In this document: positions 1 through 10,146 of the stretch, one piece after another | Layout: every line of letters starts with the position of its first letter | Position numbering within the stretch: the first letter of the stretch is position 1 | Notes under the pieces: generated by a model | The model's database searches: none | The model's input: the letters and a program-made list of their open reading frames with translations, nothing else | Told to the model about the DNA's origin: nothing | Position numbers and translations under genes: made by a program | Assembly: GCA_023853785.1 (NCBI GenBank) | Contig: JAJIRX010000156.1 | Coordinates: forward strand, 1-17,273 | DNA: 17,273 nt | Reading direction: 5' to 3' | From: Psilocybe azurescens | Taxonomy: Eukaryota; Basidiomycota; Agaricomycetes; Agaricales; Agrocybaceae

Positions 1-192
1 GGGGAATCATATGTAAGTAGCATCCCTGAGACCTGGAAGTTGTAAAGAGCAGCCAGAGTTCATGGTGATAATTGTCTCGTTTAACCTTCTTCAATATGAG
101 TATTTAAGTTCATTGCACGAGAATAGTATCTGTTGTGCATTTATCACTAGGGAAAGCGGCAGATGCTAACCATGGCTTGTATCATTCTCATA

Positions 193-3100
193 TCAGCCTT
201 GAATAAAGGCCTTTGCAATGTCGGCCTGGAATCTTCCAATGTAAGTCAGTAGCTCTTGATCAGGCAGGGCAGAGTATTCGTAAGCCTGAGTTAGTTGTGT
301 TCGCAACTTTAGTACAGAGATCAGAATGGCACAAGAAGGACGACGATCGAATCAAGCAGAAAGAATGTACCCTCAACAGAGCCTTTCTTCTAATTGTGAT
401 TTTGTGGCTTTCACTAGACTCTTCATTCCGAGTTTGCAAAGCGGTAAGTTTCTCTGCAACTCGTTTGCTTTCGGCCAGAACATCTGAAGGAAGATCAGCC
501 AGTCGCGCAAGTTCAATACCTGATGTCGTCATGTCAGAGCACGACCATAATGTGGAACAAAGTTAGGTCTCAACCGTAGTGGCTGAAATCCTCCGAAGCG
601 CCGTCCATAATCCTGTTCATAAACAGCGATCAGTTCTTCTCCCGACAATTGAAGCTATGTTTCTTTCTGACTTGTATTGGAACGTCATTCCAAAGTTTGT
701 AGATGAGGAGCGACTGCGCTGTGTGCCTTATTTCATACAAATATCCTGCTACTGCATGATTCAGTCTGGATACACACCTGAACCGATAAATGGAGGCTGC
801 GGGACAAAATCACAGATCTGTCTTTTGAGTTGATCGTTACGACGCACTTTATTACGCTGGGCTGTCTTGAAAGCGTCTTGGTGAGCTCCCCCGAAGTGAC
901 TACATGGATTATGGGTTTGAGGTGGAAAACCGAGTAAAAGATAGAAGATACGTGGCAAAAAGACAAAGGGCTAAAGGATATTGAGTAAAGCGCCATCATC
1001 AGCTTCCCACGGAGGACTTGCCTTCAGGGCAATTAATCCTTCTGCAATGGCATGGGAGATTCCAACGCCTTCTCTTGGTGAAGTCCCTCGTCCAAGCTCA
1101 TCTACCAATACTAAAGATCTTGGAGTGGCCAGACCTGTGGGCGTTCTAGTTACACGCGAGCCTTACATCATTAGCCTTGGGAAGTACCCACCAAGGATCA
1201 TCGCGGAAGAGGCCATCTCACTTGCAAATGTACTCAAATTTTTCTCGAGATCATCTTCATTTGATAGACGGGATAAGAGGAAGTCATGGATCCTAAAGCG
1301 CAAGGAAGTCAATCACCGAGGGTGCGAATACTGTCAAAAGTAGTAACAAACCGAAAACTCGCATATTCAGCAGGAACGAAGCACCCGCAAAGGGCCATGA
1401 CAGTCAACATTCCTACCTGACGCAGATAGGTACTTTTACCTGATTTCTTAGTTAGCAAAACAAGATCGTAAACGATATCATGCATCTAGCCACCCGACAT
1501 ACTATAAGATTCAGAATTAGTACAACAGGGGCAAAAACAACAATGATCAAGCGTACTTCGGCCCTTGGATGATTTGAAATGAAGAGGAGTTATCGCAGTA
1601 AACGTCATTTGGGACTAAGGTTCCTGCACTTTGTAGCGTCTCTAGGATAGGGTGTCGACCTGACTTGATTGCCAGAGTACCTGTAAACTCTGGTCGAACT
1701 GGACCAATGTCAGATTGACCTTTATGTAGAGAATTGATCGGCATAAACTATACCATAATTTCGCACTGTTGACAGATATTAGTAAAAGGTTGAGGAAGCC
1801 GCGTCAATTCATACTGATGGAAGCATGGGCAAAAGACCACAACATATCAACGAGAGCAACCTACAATACCATTATCAGCGACACCAGTTAAAATCACACT
1901 TTCCATTCCTTACAGCTTCAGATGCTTTATATAAAGCTCCGACATCAGCCACAATCTCTGCCATAAGGTCTTGAATTATCCTGAACAATAATCAAGTTCA
2001 AATGAAAGTAAATATGTAACGTAATCAAATGACTGGCGTACTTGTCACTGAGCATCAACGCCTCATCCAAAGCATCTTTCATTCGGGAATTCATTTTTTC
2101 TGAAACAAATTCACTTCGAGCGTTATATCAAAGCACGAAATCGTTTGTCAAGACGTACCAGCTCCATACTAGAGAACACCCATCGTGCTTTCTTCATCGC
2201 AACATTAACGAAGCCTTTCGGCAACTCTCCTTCAAGGTCACTTTTCTTGAGAGCAAATACAAACCCTGTATCCTGATAGATAAGCGTCAACGGCAAACCG
2301 TGTTCTTCCGAGAGGCTGCGGTTTAATTGATAGATATCCCCGATATTTTCTTTGTAAGTCTCTCGAGCAACGTCAAGTAAACGGTTGCAATTTGCTTTTA
2401 CCGCGTAGACCCGGGCATTGAGAGCCGCTAGACCACCCTTTATACGGAATGTTAGTTTCAGGAAGAGAACATAGTCATTAGATAAACCTTCAATGGTGCC
2501 CCCTCTTCGTTAAGATGCAAAGATATCAACTTATCAATCTTGTCAATCCTTCCATCAGAAAGCATCTAAGAGAAACATGATCGGCAGGTATGCATTTGTT
2601 CAATTTATAATAGAGAACTTACATCACAAACAATGCCCAGAAGTTGCGAATTGCACCCCTCTAGAGCCTTTCGAAGCAAGGGAATATTTTTAACGACATT
2701 CCGCAGGTTAAGGATTTGCGAGATCCGCTGAGACGCCGGTTTTGCGTTGGTCGATGCGCGGACCTCAGATGAAGCGAGCTAATACGCCAACTTAGTCATA
2801 GTTTATTGATTACCAGCTTATAGCACAAAGGCGTACCGCTACAATCAACTTGTCAAAGTCCATTTTGTTGAGGGTCTTCAACGCATCTCTGATATATGAG
2901 AAGCGGTCTTCGGCGTTGATCAATTCTGAAGTGCCAATCACATTATCAGTACGTGGCTAGGGGTTACACTTCACCAATGTACCATCGACAACATCCAAAC
3001 GGGCGTCGATGGAGCTCTGGACTATTATAACCATCAAGTTGAGTACAGTAACTCTGCCAGAAGAACGCACCTGTGATGGGAGACAAGATATTAACCCGTA

Positions 3101-4073
3101 ACAACCTGGACGCCATCGGAGTATAGGTGTAGTTGAGCACACTGACATATATATGAATATATGCGCATACACGAGGGAAGTAACCCACCCAAAGAGAGAA
3201 TGAGACGATTTCTTATGAGTCATATTGCCGACGAGCTCGAGATTTCGAGCGGTATCAGGGTCTATCATCATAGTTCCCTCGACAGGAACATATTTGATTC
3301 GCAGTGATGCAGCGGCAAACCGAGTGTTCAGTCTGCCTTCCGCGTATTTGAAGAGGGCGCATGCAGCAGATAAAGCGTAATACCTGAAAACCATAATCAA
3401 TAAAAAGGTCATTTGTACGGGGTAGAAAAAATCATCACTTGTTAGAGACAGCAAGAACAGTTCCTGCGCGCTCATCATCTTCAACGCATAGTTGAAGCAC
3501 AAACTCAAGTCCTGCCACATCATTCAAAGGTAGCTTCTCACAAATGCTGTCTTGACACTTACCACCTGCATCATTCCAATAGCGACGTCCTACAGATTCA
3601 ATCTGAATACTAGGGAACTCTTCCCGGATATATTCCACAAGCAACGACGTCGACGCAGACCTCTTCCCAGATGGCGCCAAAGCAGCATCCGCAGCCGATA
3701 AAAAGTATCAGGAATAAGCACCAGACACGGATTGTGCACATGCATTTGATGCAGGGACTTGACATAAGTCTGACAGTCCGCGATCTGAATGCCACTGAGA
3801 ACAGCGCATATATTCTAGAAAAAGTGGAAGAGATACCTGGACAAGCATAACTTTTCCTGTGTCTTTGTCCAGTGCGGCAATTCCGACCTCCCTTGAGACG
3901 CCGCGTCCCTCGAGAACGGCTACCACGTACGAGCCATCATGTCTGACAGAAGCTGAGGTCTGAGGACGTGCTGTTGTTGGACGCGACTGTCCTGTCCGTG
4001 GTCGACTTTGATCTGCTGTTGAATAAGAATGCGACTTGCCATTCCGGGGGCTACTAGTTGATCTAGAAGACAT
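193..4073 (-). CDS. MSH4: MSH4, meiosis-specific MutS homologue (about 836 aa, 26 exons)
   Basis: MSH4 pairs with MSH5 to form the MutS-gamma clamp that stabilises Holliday junctions and promotes meiotic crossovers in the nucleus; it does not do mismatch repair. Hand splicing gives exons 3837-4073, 3566-3784, 3439-3511, 3189-3383, 3071-3141, 2983-3021, 2837-2925, 2623-2778, 2488-2565, 2159-2437, 2042-2099, 1914-1980, 1815-1860, 1754-1765, 1557-1698, 1494-1501, 1352-1439, 1192-1292, 1022-1134, 952-970, 848-899, 778-796, 672-718, 575-612, 371-519 and 193-306. The product opens with a Ser/Thr-rich tail, then the MutS connector (VVAVLEGRG near residue 50), the lever and clamp helices, and the ATPase: [12 protein letters not shown], Walker A GPNMSGKST near 585-593, and Walker [12 protein letters not shown] near 665. 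It has no N-terminal mismatch-recognition domain, as is normal for MSH4. The start at 4073 is the first ATG of the conserved frame; an in-frame ATG at 4184 is an alternative. One-base shifts are needed at runs 3700-3704, 957-961 and 888-892, and probably at 2094-2099. Family assignment is very secure; exact splice sites are inference. Confidence 0.93.
1494..1501 (-). other. MSH4: 8-nt microexon of MSH4 inside Walker A
   Basis: The exon ending at 1557 stops after GP plus two bases of Asn. The conserved frame resumes at 1439 with the end of Gly, then Lys-Ser-Thr. The missing T, ATG, TCG, G lies exactly at 1494-1501. It is bounded by a TAG acceptor and a GTGGC donor, with introns of 55 nt (1502-1556) and 54 nt (1440-1493). 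Phases agree on both sides and restore GPNMSGKST. Confidence 0.85.
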
Positions 4074-4333
4074 GCTATTCAGGTTGAGCCCACAAGGCTG
4101 TATGGTAAATATACAAGGTAGCAAATGAAGTCCAATAGGGGTGGCGCGTCGATGTTTCTTATTTGGTGTCGAAGGGAAGGACAAACAAAGTCCCCTGAAG
4201 AGAGATATTTCGACTTTTAGAAGTCAACAAATAGTATACAAGCAACAAGCTAGATACAATACAACAAATGGCCTTGAGAAGCAGGTTAACACAATCGGCG
4301 GTCCTGACAACGGAAAGGACGTTACAATTATTA

Positions 4334-6365
4334 CTAAAGATTGGTCTCGTCCACCTCCATCCCATCCCCGCCCTCAGCGACAACGGCTTGATCTCCTTCT
4401 CCCGCATCTCCTGAAGAAGGGCTTTCGCGATTCAAATAACACGCCAGTTCCGTATCCCAAACAAACTCATGATTCAAAAGGCCTGTAAGAACCTTATAAG
4501 AATACGCATCTGCATACGGAACCCCACTTCGAGGATCCAAATAATGCGCCTGTCTCCCAGTTATTGGACACAACTGTCTTGGTCGCGCTATCAAAAATTC
4601 CATAATCAGTCAATGTCTTGAGTATTTTATCAAAAAAATCATATTCACATAATGGACGGCCCTTGCCCACAAACACCTTGAGTTGGTCCCATTTAACATG
4701 GTCACCAAACATAGCTTGCATACTTTGGGCCCACGTCGGTTTGGGAGTCCCTTTTGCTGCGCCAATTCATGAACAACATAATTTTTCGTCACTGTTTCAA
4801 GCCGATATTCAGGTTCAGGGAGGGGGGAGGAGGCAGCAGCGGCGGTGGTTCAGCATTACTTATCGGGGGCGGCTGGACGGGCTCTACTGGGGTGGGCAGA
4901 GCTTGTGGTGGCGGCTGAGTATCGGGTTTGGCAGTAGTAGAAGTAGGAGGGGCGACGATACTCAAAGGGGAGGACTGCGCCGTAGTTGGAGGCGGCCAGG
5001 TAGGAAAAGCAGAAACAGCAGGGTCCGGAATATGTTGGTAATGCGAAAATGTCGTCGCTGTCGTCTGAGGATATGTAGAAGGTGTGCTGTTTATTTGGAT
5101 CTGTGGAGTTGATGCATTTGTGGATACTACGGCCATACCGGCTGTATATGAGTACGTGGTGGGCGTAAACAAGTTTCCCGGTGGCCCGTAAACACTTCTG
5201 TATATGGTCGATGATGGAGCATATACCATGGCGGGGGCACTAGCAGGAGTCGATGCAACTTGCGCAGAAGTTGCAGTAGAAGCACCGGGAGCAGGTGCAG
5301 GTGTAGGAGGAGCCGGAGCAAAGACATGAGTGGTAAAAGCTGGGGCAGAGATAGGAGGAGCAGGTATAGGTACAGGTGGCGGAAGTATTTCGACTTTCAC
5401 TTCTTCTTTCCGGCTTATCCAGCGAAGGAGCGGGCCCTCAACTGCAGTTCGCACCACTCTGGCACGTTTGCGCTTTTCGGCTTCATTTTTGAGGTAGTCG
5501 CGATGGTCAACAATGTTTCCTTCCTCAGTATCTAAAGCCAATGCAATAAGCTCCCCCTGGGTATACGTCTTGTACTCCACTTTCGCTTTCTTGGGTTGTG
5601 CAGCCTGGTACTTGGTTAAATCACAAAGCTATTTAGAAAATAGGATAAGTTATTCACCCTTTTGCTTGGACTTGTTTGAGACGCGTCACCGTAGCAGACG
5701 TGTTTTGAATGGTATGTTTCCTCTGACTCGTCCTTTTGTTTCCATCGGCATCGTCTTTCCTACTCTGTGCAACCACATCGCCACTTTCTGCGTCTATGGC
5801 TGCACCCACCACAACGCGCTGCTTTAGCTTCACTCTGAGTTTCGGTTTTGAGAGGGTCGTTAATTGAATATCGGGATTAAAGGTCGCCTTATTTTTGGCG
5901 TGAGCGGCAGCAGTGATCTTTTCCAGTCGAGTTCGCGCTGCCTATACATATTTGCGTTAATGACATGGGGAGAGGCTCCTTTGGCACGTACTTTCTTAAC
6001 CATCCTTTCTTCATTTATCACTTCATTTTCACCAGCTTCGTTAGCCTGCTTTTCGGCTTCCTCGTCTGTACTCTCAAAATCAGAACCGAAAATGTCTTCC
6101 TCATCTAAGGGGTTGTGCGCCTGGACTGTAAGATATTTGGAATAAAGACGACCATTATCAAGCATACCTTTATCATTCACGAAATCATTGTCGTCATCCA
6201 AATCCTTATTGGCATCATCCAGTGCCATCTCAGCCAAAGCAGCCTCCATTCTGTCATACCAATGTCAGCATAGTTTAGAGAAATGCCTTATGCTACGCAC
6301 CGATTTCCTGCTGTGCTCCTCTTCGACCTCCGCGTCACCAACATTTCCGAGTTTACGTCTCCCAT
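4334..6365 (-). CDS. SWC2: SWC2/VPS72 (YL1 family) subunit of the SWR1 complex, about 609 aa
   Basis: This subunit of the SWR1 remodeller binds H2A.Z-H2B and nucleosome-free DNA, guiding exchange of H2A for H2A.Z at promoters. Exons read as 6301-6365, 5992-6250, 5672-5941, 4649-5628 and 4334-4587. The N terminus carries the YL1 signature RRSKRSTAGNRME, then an acidic stretch (DIFGSDFESTDEE) that is the likely histone-binding part. Basic helices follow (RTRLEKITAAAHAKNKATF, then YKTYTQGELIALALDTEEG), then a long Pro/Ala/Thr-rich low-complexity stretch. The end is the YL1_C domain (GDHVKWDQLKVFVGKGRPL, then RPRQLCPITGRQAHYLDPR). The start at 6365 gives a short leader before the signature. Two one-base shifts are needed in exon 4: the run 4822-4827 (6 where 7 fit) and the run pair 4749-4755. 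With them the length is exactly 610 codons. The third intron (5629-5671, 43 nt, weak donor) is the least certain. The gene ends 260 bp upstream of MSH4 on the same strand. Confidence 0.92.
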
Positions 6366-6772
6366 TTCTTGAAAAGAATATGTTCGAAACTGGAATGAAT
6401 GCACAAACAAGGGTGCCAACTGCGATCAAAAGGGAAATTGACACTCCGATACGCGCACCCGTCACGGTGTTCCGACGCTCCTCTTAGACATCGCTCTTAT
6501 TGCATCACCGAACGCAATGAAGTTTTTCACCGGCTAGATCGTTCAACTTATGAAGAAGGATTTTTTTCGGGATATCTGAAGAAAGCCGCAGTCAACCGCA
6601 GGCACCTTTATCGAGTGACAGCTTTGGGAATGACTCATCGTCCAAACTACAACCCTACAAGTATGTATCCGCGAAAGGATGGAGATCACAAAGTTGTCAT
6701 CTTTTGTTCGCCTAAGAGTGACTACGCACGGTCGCTCACCTTTCTTGCTCCACGCATCTAGAATTACCAAGG
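6366..6772. promoter_or_regulatory. Divergent intergenic region between SWC2 and the MFS gene
   Basis: These 407 bases separate the start codons of two divergently transcribed genes, so both promoters must lie here. I see no convincing TATA box or repeated operator. A 120-codon open frame (6399-6761, plus) matches no family I know and is probably chance. The assignment as a promoter region rests on position only. Confidence 0.5.
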
Positions 6773-8357
6773 ATGGCCTCCTCAAGCATCCTTCCAGCGA
6801 CAGTCATCGACTACACTGACCGAATACACGCCTCCAAAGAATCCACATACATTTCCAGGCTATCCGAGATAGGTGGTATCGTTGCGACTAGCCGTGATGC
6901 CTTCGTACGGCATGTAGACTCCTCCAGAGACGAAGATATCGACACACTTCAGAACCCAGAATTGAAACTTCCCAGTTTGAGATCCCTATTTATTATCATT
7001 GGAGGAAACGCGGTATTTCAAGTCAGTACCTTTGGGGCATCAAGTTGCTTTTCCTCATAGATAAATATAAATGTTGAACGCGTCAATATAGCTCTCCTTT
7101 TTCATCGTCGTGTCTTCTGCAAGTGTCTATGCAGAGCACCTTGGAGGGTCCGCTACATTCTCTGGTCTAACTATCGGTATCCCTACCGTCTTTTCTGGAT
7201 TTGCCTTGATATTTATTACAAAATATGACGGAGGTATGCATTACATCCTACATATCTGAGTCCGCAGAGACTGATTCCAACTTGAAGGTCAATATGCCCA
7301 ACCCTTGACTCTGGCATATGCGTGCATGGTCCTAGGAAACATTCTCTACGCACTCGCATACCGCGCCAATTTTCTCTACCTCATCCTCATCGGTCGCATT
7401 GTATCAGGCTTTGGATTCATCTCCTTCATGTACACCAAACGATACTGCTCCGACCCTCGCATCGTCGGTATTCGTAGACGTACCACTCTCGCCGGATTGC
7501 TGGTGATCGGACAAGCATTTGGATTCTCTGCTGGGCCGTTCCTCGGTGGTTTACTCTACAAAGTTGGCTTCGGAAACCAGGTTTTCAACGGTGTCACTAG
7601 CCCCGGTTGGATAATGGCTGTCATCTGGTTGATGTTCTGGGGTCTAAGCAGCGTCATGTTCCAAGATGTTCCCCGTCAACAACCAGCCCAATCCATTGAA
7701 CTATCAGACATTAACTCACCAGCTGAGCAAATCGAACCCCCACAAACCATCAGGTCTGCTCTCCGCGAGATAACGCCCGCGCAATGGGGCGTGATAGTTT
7801 GCATGTGCTACTACTCCATGACCTGTTTCTTTATCCTCGGCAGCTGGGAAGCTAATATTCCTGTCTTCACCGCCGAAGCCCTCAACTACTCGCCCTACAA
7901 CGCAGGAAACTTCATCGCCCTCGGCGGCCTCGTCTCCTTCCCTTTCCTTCTCCTCAACGTCTGGTACGCACGCCGCATCCAGGACCGCGTCATTCTCGCG
8001 ATAGGCACCTCTCTCGGCATGCTAGGGCTCATAATCATGCTCTGCATCCTCCAAACCTCCAAAGTCACCTTCGGCTCTCTCTTCATATGCTGGTTCCTCA
8101 TAGCGCTGGGATTCAACCTCGCCAGCACATGCACCCTGAGCCTGCTCTCCAAACAGCTCCCTGACACTTGGAATCGAAAAGTAAGTATGGCTATCCAATA
8201 TAGCAACTATACTGGCCGTGTTACTGGCGCCATCCTTGGAGGAGCCGGTGTCAAAATGGGCATGACAAATTACATCGCCGTTCAACTGAGCGTTGTTGGC
8301 CTCGGAGGCGTGATGTACCTGACATTGTGGAAGCAACTCAAGGCCAAAACGGGTTGA
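6773..8357 (+). CDS. Major facilitator superfamily transporter, MFSD8/CLN7-like, 486 aa
   Basis: This is a membrane transporter of the MFS with unknown substrate. Exons are 6773-7021, 7092-7233 and 7288-8357, with introns of 70 and 54 nt; phases are consistent and the total is 487 codons. About 75 hydrophilic N-terminal residues precede the first membrane segment, which spans the first intron (LFIIIGGNAVFQ then LSFFIVVSSASVYAEHLGG). I count roughly 11-12 hydrophobic segments in two halves. They are separated by a cytosolic loop rich in Pro, Gln and Glu (around residues 208-235). The stretch LAGLLVIGQAFGFSAGPFLGG resembles the segment-5 region of the MFSD8/CLN7-type MFS, a lysosomal/vacuolar group, so a vacuolar site is possible but is inference. 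No frameshift is needed here, unlike in most neighbours. ATG 6773 follows a purine-rich AAGG and fits as the start. It is divergent from SWC2. Confidence 0.88.
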
Positions 8358-8942
8358 AGATTCGTTGAAGATCTTAAAATCTCTTGATACCCGACTAGTA
8401 TATAGGTTTATAGATGCCCTCGGTATTCTGCCTTACCTACTAAAAATGGATTCAACCGGGGATAGAACAATTTGGGTTGTGTATTTGATGGCAGAATTGA
8501 AAATAGTTCAGTTACCTTTCGAACCCCTATGTCTTTCCCAATCTTTCACTGTGCCACCACGAAGGATCAAAGAGCCAGCAGTTAATACCGCTGACCGTAT
8601 CGTAATGGCCGAAGCATCAGCTTTATTCATACCTTCCATTCGTGCTCCTTTCAATCCACGTCACTGAGGGAAATGTCGGGGGCACTTTACGAAAGCACAT
8701 TGGCAAAGCAAAAAGTTCGAGAAACGCAAACCATGAAACCCAAGAAAGAGCTAAACTGAAATCCAAAGCTTTGGGATACTATTGTCTCTTTGAACGTACT
8801 GACAGTCAGATCAATAGGCTAATGACGCGTTTATCAGACTGTCAATGTGGAACAAACCTTAGTCTGGTCCGTAGGATTCAAGCACAGGAAAATATCACGA
8901 TATTGGGAGATGATAGTGAATCACGCAATGGAAAGAACATCC
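8358..8942. other. Gene-free stretch downstream of the MFS gene
   Basis: Some 585 bases with no recognisable gene, RNA or repeat. The first part is presumably the 3' untranslated region of the transporter. Two open frames of about 100 codons (8365-8667 and 8642-8956, plus) have no known motifs and no matching spliced extension, so I do not call them genes. Confidence 0.5.
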
Positions 8943-9172
8943 ATGGACCAAGATGATTCGTTTGAAGAAGGGGAAATCAATCCGACGAAGCGTTCGACGA
9001 ATATAGCTGTGCGTTTATCATGAATCTTTATACTACATTGATTGTTCTAATCAGCCAGAACGACGATAGGTCTGCTACCAAAGGCTCTTCAAAGATCTGG
9101 CCTATTCACCTGAAAGACCTAATTTCTCTCGGAGCCGATAATTGGCTGAGCAACTTGTTCGAAAGAATTTGA
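8943..9172 (+). CDS. Possible small two-exon gene, 59 aa, unknown
   Basis: I do not recognise this protein. An ATG at 8943 opens an acidic frame (MDQDDSFEEGEINPTKR). A 50-nt intron with GTGCGT donor and CAG acceptor (9009-9058) joins it in phase to a second exon, 9059-9172, ending in TGA. The second exon encodes KIWPIHLKDLISLGADNW and a short amphipathic end. Composition looks coding-like, and the intron length matches the rest of the window. It could equally be the remains of a larger gene, or chance. Nothing nearby suggests a function. Confidence 0.3.
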
Positions 9173-9633
9173 TCTTATATTTGGACCGCATCTATTAAAT
9201 TTTGGCTGTTTATGCATTTCTAACAGCATCTCATGATGACATATCGTCAACTTTCAACCGAAGTTCTATTGAATCTCAATACTCACGCTATTTCTTCCGA
9301 TATCTGCCAAACTGACCGCTGGCCTTCTCGTAATGTTACAAACAGCTGGGTATCTGGATGGACCTCTGCCCCTTGCGCCTGAACTTGCTCTACTGTTTGA
9401 TTGAAAGGTTAAGATGTCATTAGCCTCCAGAGGTTCGAGACAAGGAAACAAGCTAGAAGATGATTCTATTATCGGTTAGCACTTGTAAAGCCCTTCTGGG
9501 CTCGGAGGATTCATTGTGATAGAGCGATTTCCAAGAGACTGCGAGATAACAATACCGACTTAGGTCTTTCTGTATCAAAGTTTCAGAAGACAGATCCAGT
9601 AGTATATTATAGCCCAGATATGTCCAGGCATCC
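9173..9633. other. Intergenic stretch before the retroelement
   Basis: About 460 bases with no convincing gene. A 61-codon minus-strand frame at 9266-9451 and fragments in other frames show no motif I know. The stretch is AT-rich and leads into the LTR-like region. Confidence 0.45.
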
Positions 9634-9664
9634 TGTTACGATCACTCTTTTTCGTCGACTAATT

Positions 9665-9687
9665 CTTTTCTTTTCTTTTCTTTTCTT
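9665..9687. repeat. (CTTTT)n pentanucleotide microsatellite
   Basis: Four perfect CTTTT units followed by CTT, close to the proposed left end of the LTR-like region. It is a pyrimidine tract on the plus strand. Confidence 0.9.
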
Positions 9688-9711
9688 ATGTAAATACTTT
9701 GATACACTTTG

Positions 9712-9736
9712 TCACATGATGAATAACATCATGTGA
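9712..9736. repeat. Perfect 10-bp inverted repeat with 5-nt loop
   Basis: TCACATGATG at 9712-9721 and its exact complement CATCATGTGA at 9727-9736 flank AATAA. It could form a hairpin or be a dimeric binding site; each arm contains CACATG. It sits just upstream of the TGACTCA cluster. Confidence 0.85.
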
Positions 9737-9748
9737 TTGTCTCTTTCA

Positions 9749-9851
9749 TGACTCACTCTTGCGTTCTGACTCACATCCTGATTAGGTATCAGACTCTGAC
9801 TCATATCAATACTGTTATGACTCATTCCTTCATTGACTCACTTATGACTCA
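9749..9851. promoter_or_regulatory. Cluster of six TGACTCA (Gcn4/AP-1-type) sites
   Basis: Exact TGACTCA heptamers lie at 9749, 9767, 9797, 9818, 9834 and 9845, six in 103 bases. The motif is the core site of Gcn4/AP-1-type bZIP activators. Their position upstream of gag inside the LTR-like region suggests they act as the element's enhancer, perhaps linking its transcription to amino-acid starvation. The sites are seen directly; the role is inference. Confidence 0.7.
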
Positions 9852-10052
9852 CATTGTACTAGTTAGTTGTAGATACTCAAACACTTAAATAGCCAATAGA
9901 TACAATGATTGTTCTTTAGCTAGTTCTTGAGAATCATATCTCTACTTTACTTGATAAATGCTTGGAACACTTTAGTTCTTGATTACTTGACTGTCAACTT
10001 ATCTCACACATGTGAATATAAGTCTGAAGTCATAACAAAAGAACTAGCTCAT

Positions 10053-10146
10053 TATAAGAAACAGATAAAGCGTAAGACTCAGAGACCAATAGGTTCAACT
10101 TAATATATTGTATAGTACCTATAAGAAACAGATAAAGTGTAAGACT
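10053..10146. repeat. Direct repeat A, two copies of 27 bp
   Basis: Copies at 10053-10079 and 10120-10146 start TATAAGAAACAGATAAAG and differ at one base (10071 C, 10138 T). Each copy is followed by a copy of repeat B, directly in the first case and after 54 extra bases in the second. Confidence 0.9.

Noticed and set aside
4618..5112. 164-codon plus-strand open frame rich in Arg and Gly
   Set aside because: It is the antisense of the proline-rich part of SWC2; Arg/Gly richness is the mirror of Pro/Ala codons.
5612..5660. GTGAAT donor for the third SWC2 intron
   Set aside because: It would give an intron of only 29 nt and the wrong phase; the GTCCAAG donor 14 bases upstream gives 43 nt and the right phase, though it is weak.
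6399..6761. 120-codon open frame between SWC2 and the MFS gene
   Set aside because: No recognisable domain, and it fills the only space available for two divergent promoters; probably chance.
8181..8186. Perfect GTAAGT donor inside the last MFS exon
   Set aside because: The frame runs through it into a conserved membrane segment (AIQYSNYTGRVTGAILGG), and the nearest AG acceptors would make an implausibly short intron or destroy that segment.
9425..9445. tRNA T-loop-like GGTTCGAGA
   Set aside because: No matching acceptor, D or anticodon stems could be drawn around it; no tRNA was found anywhere in the window.
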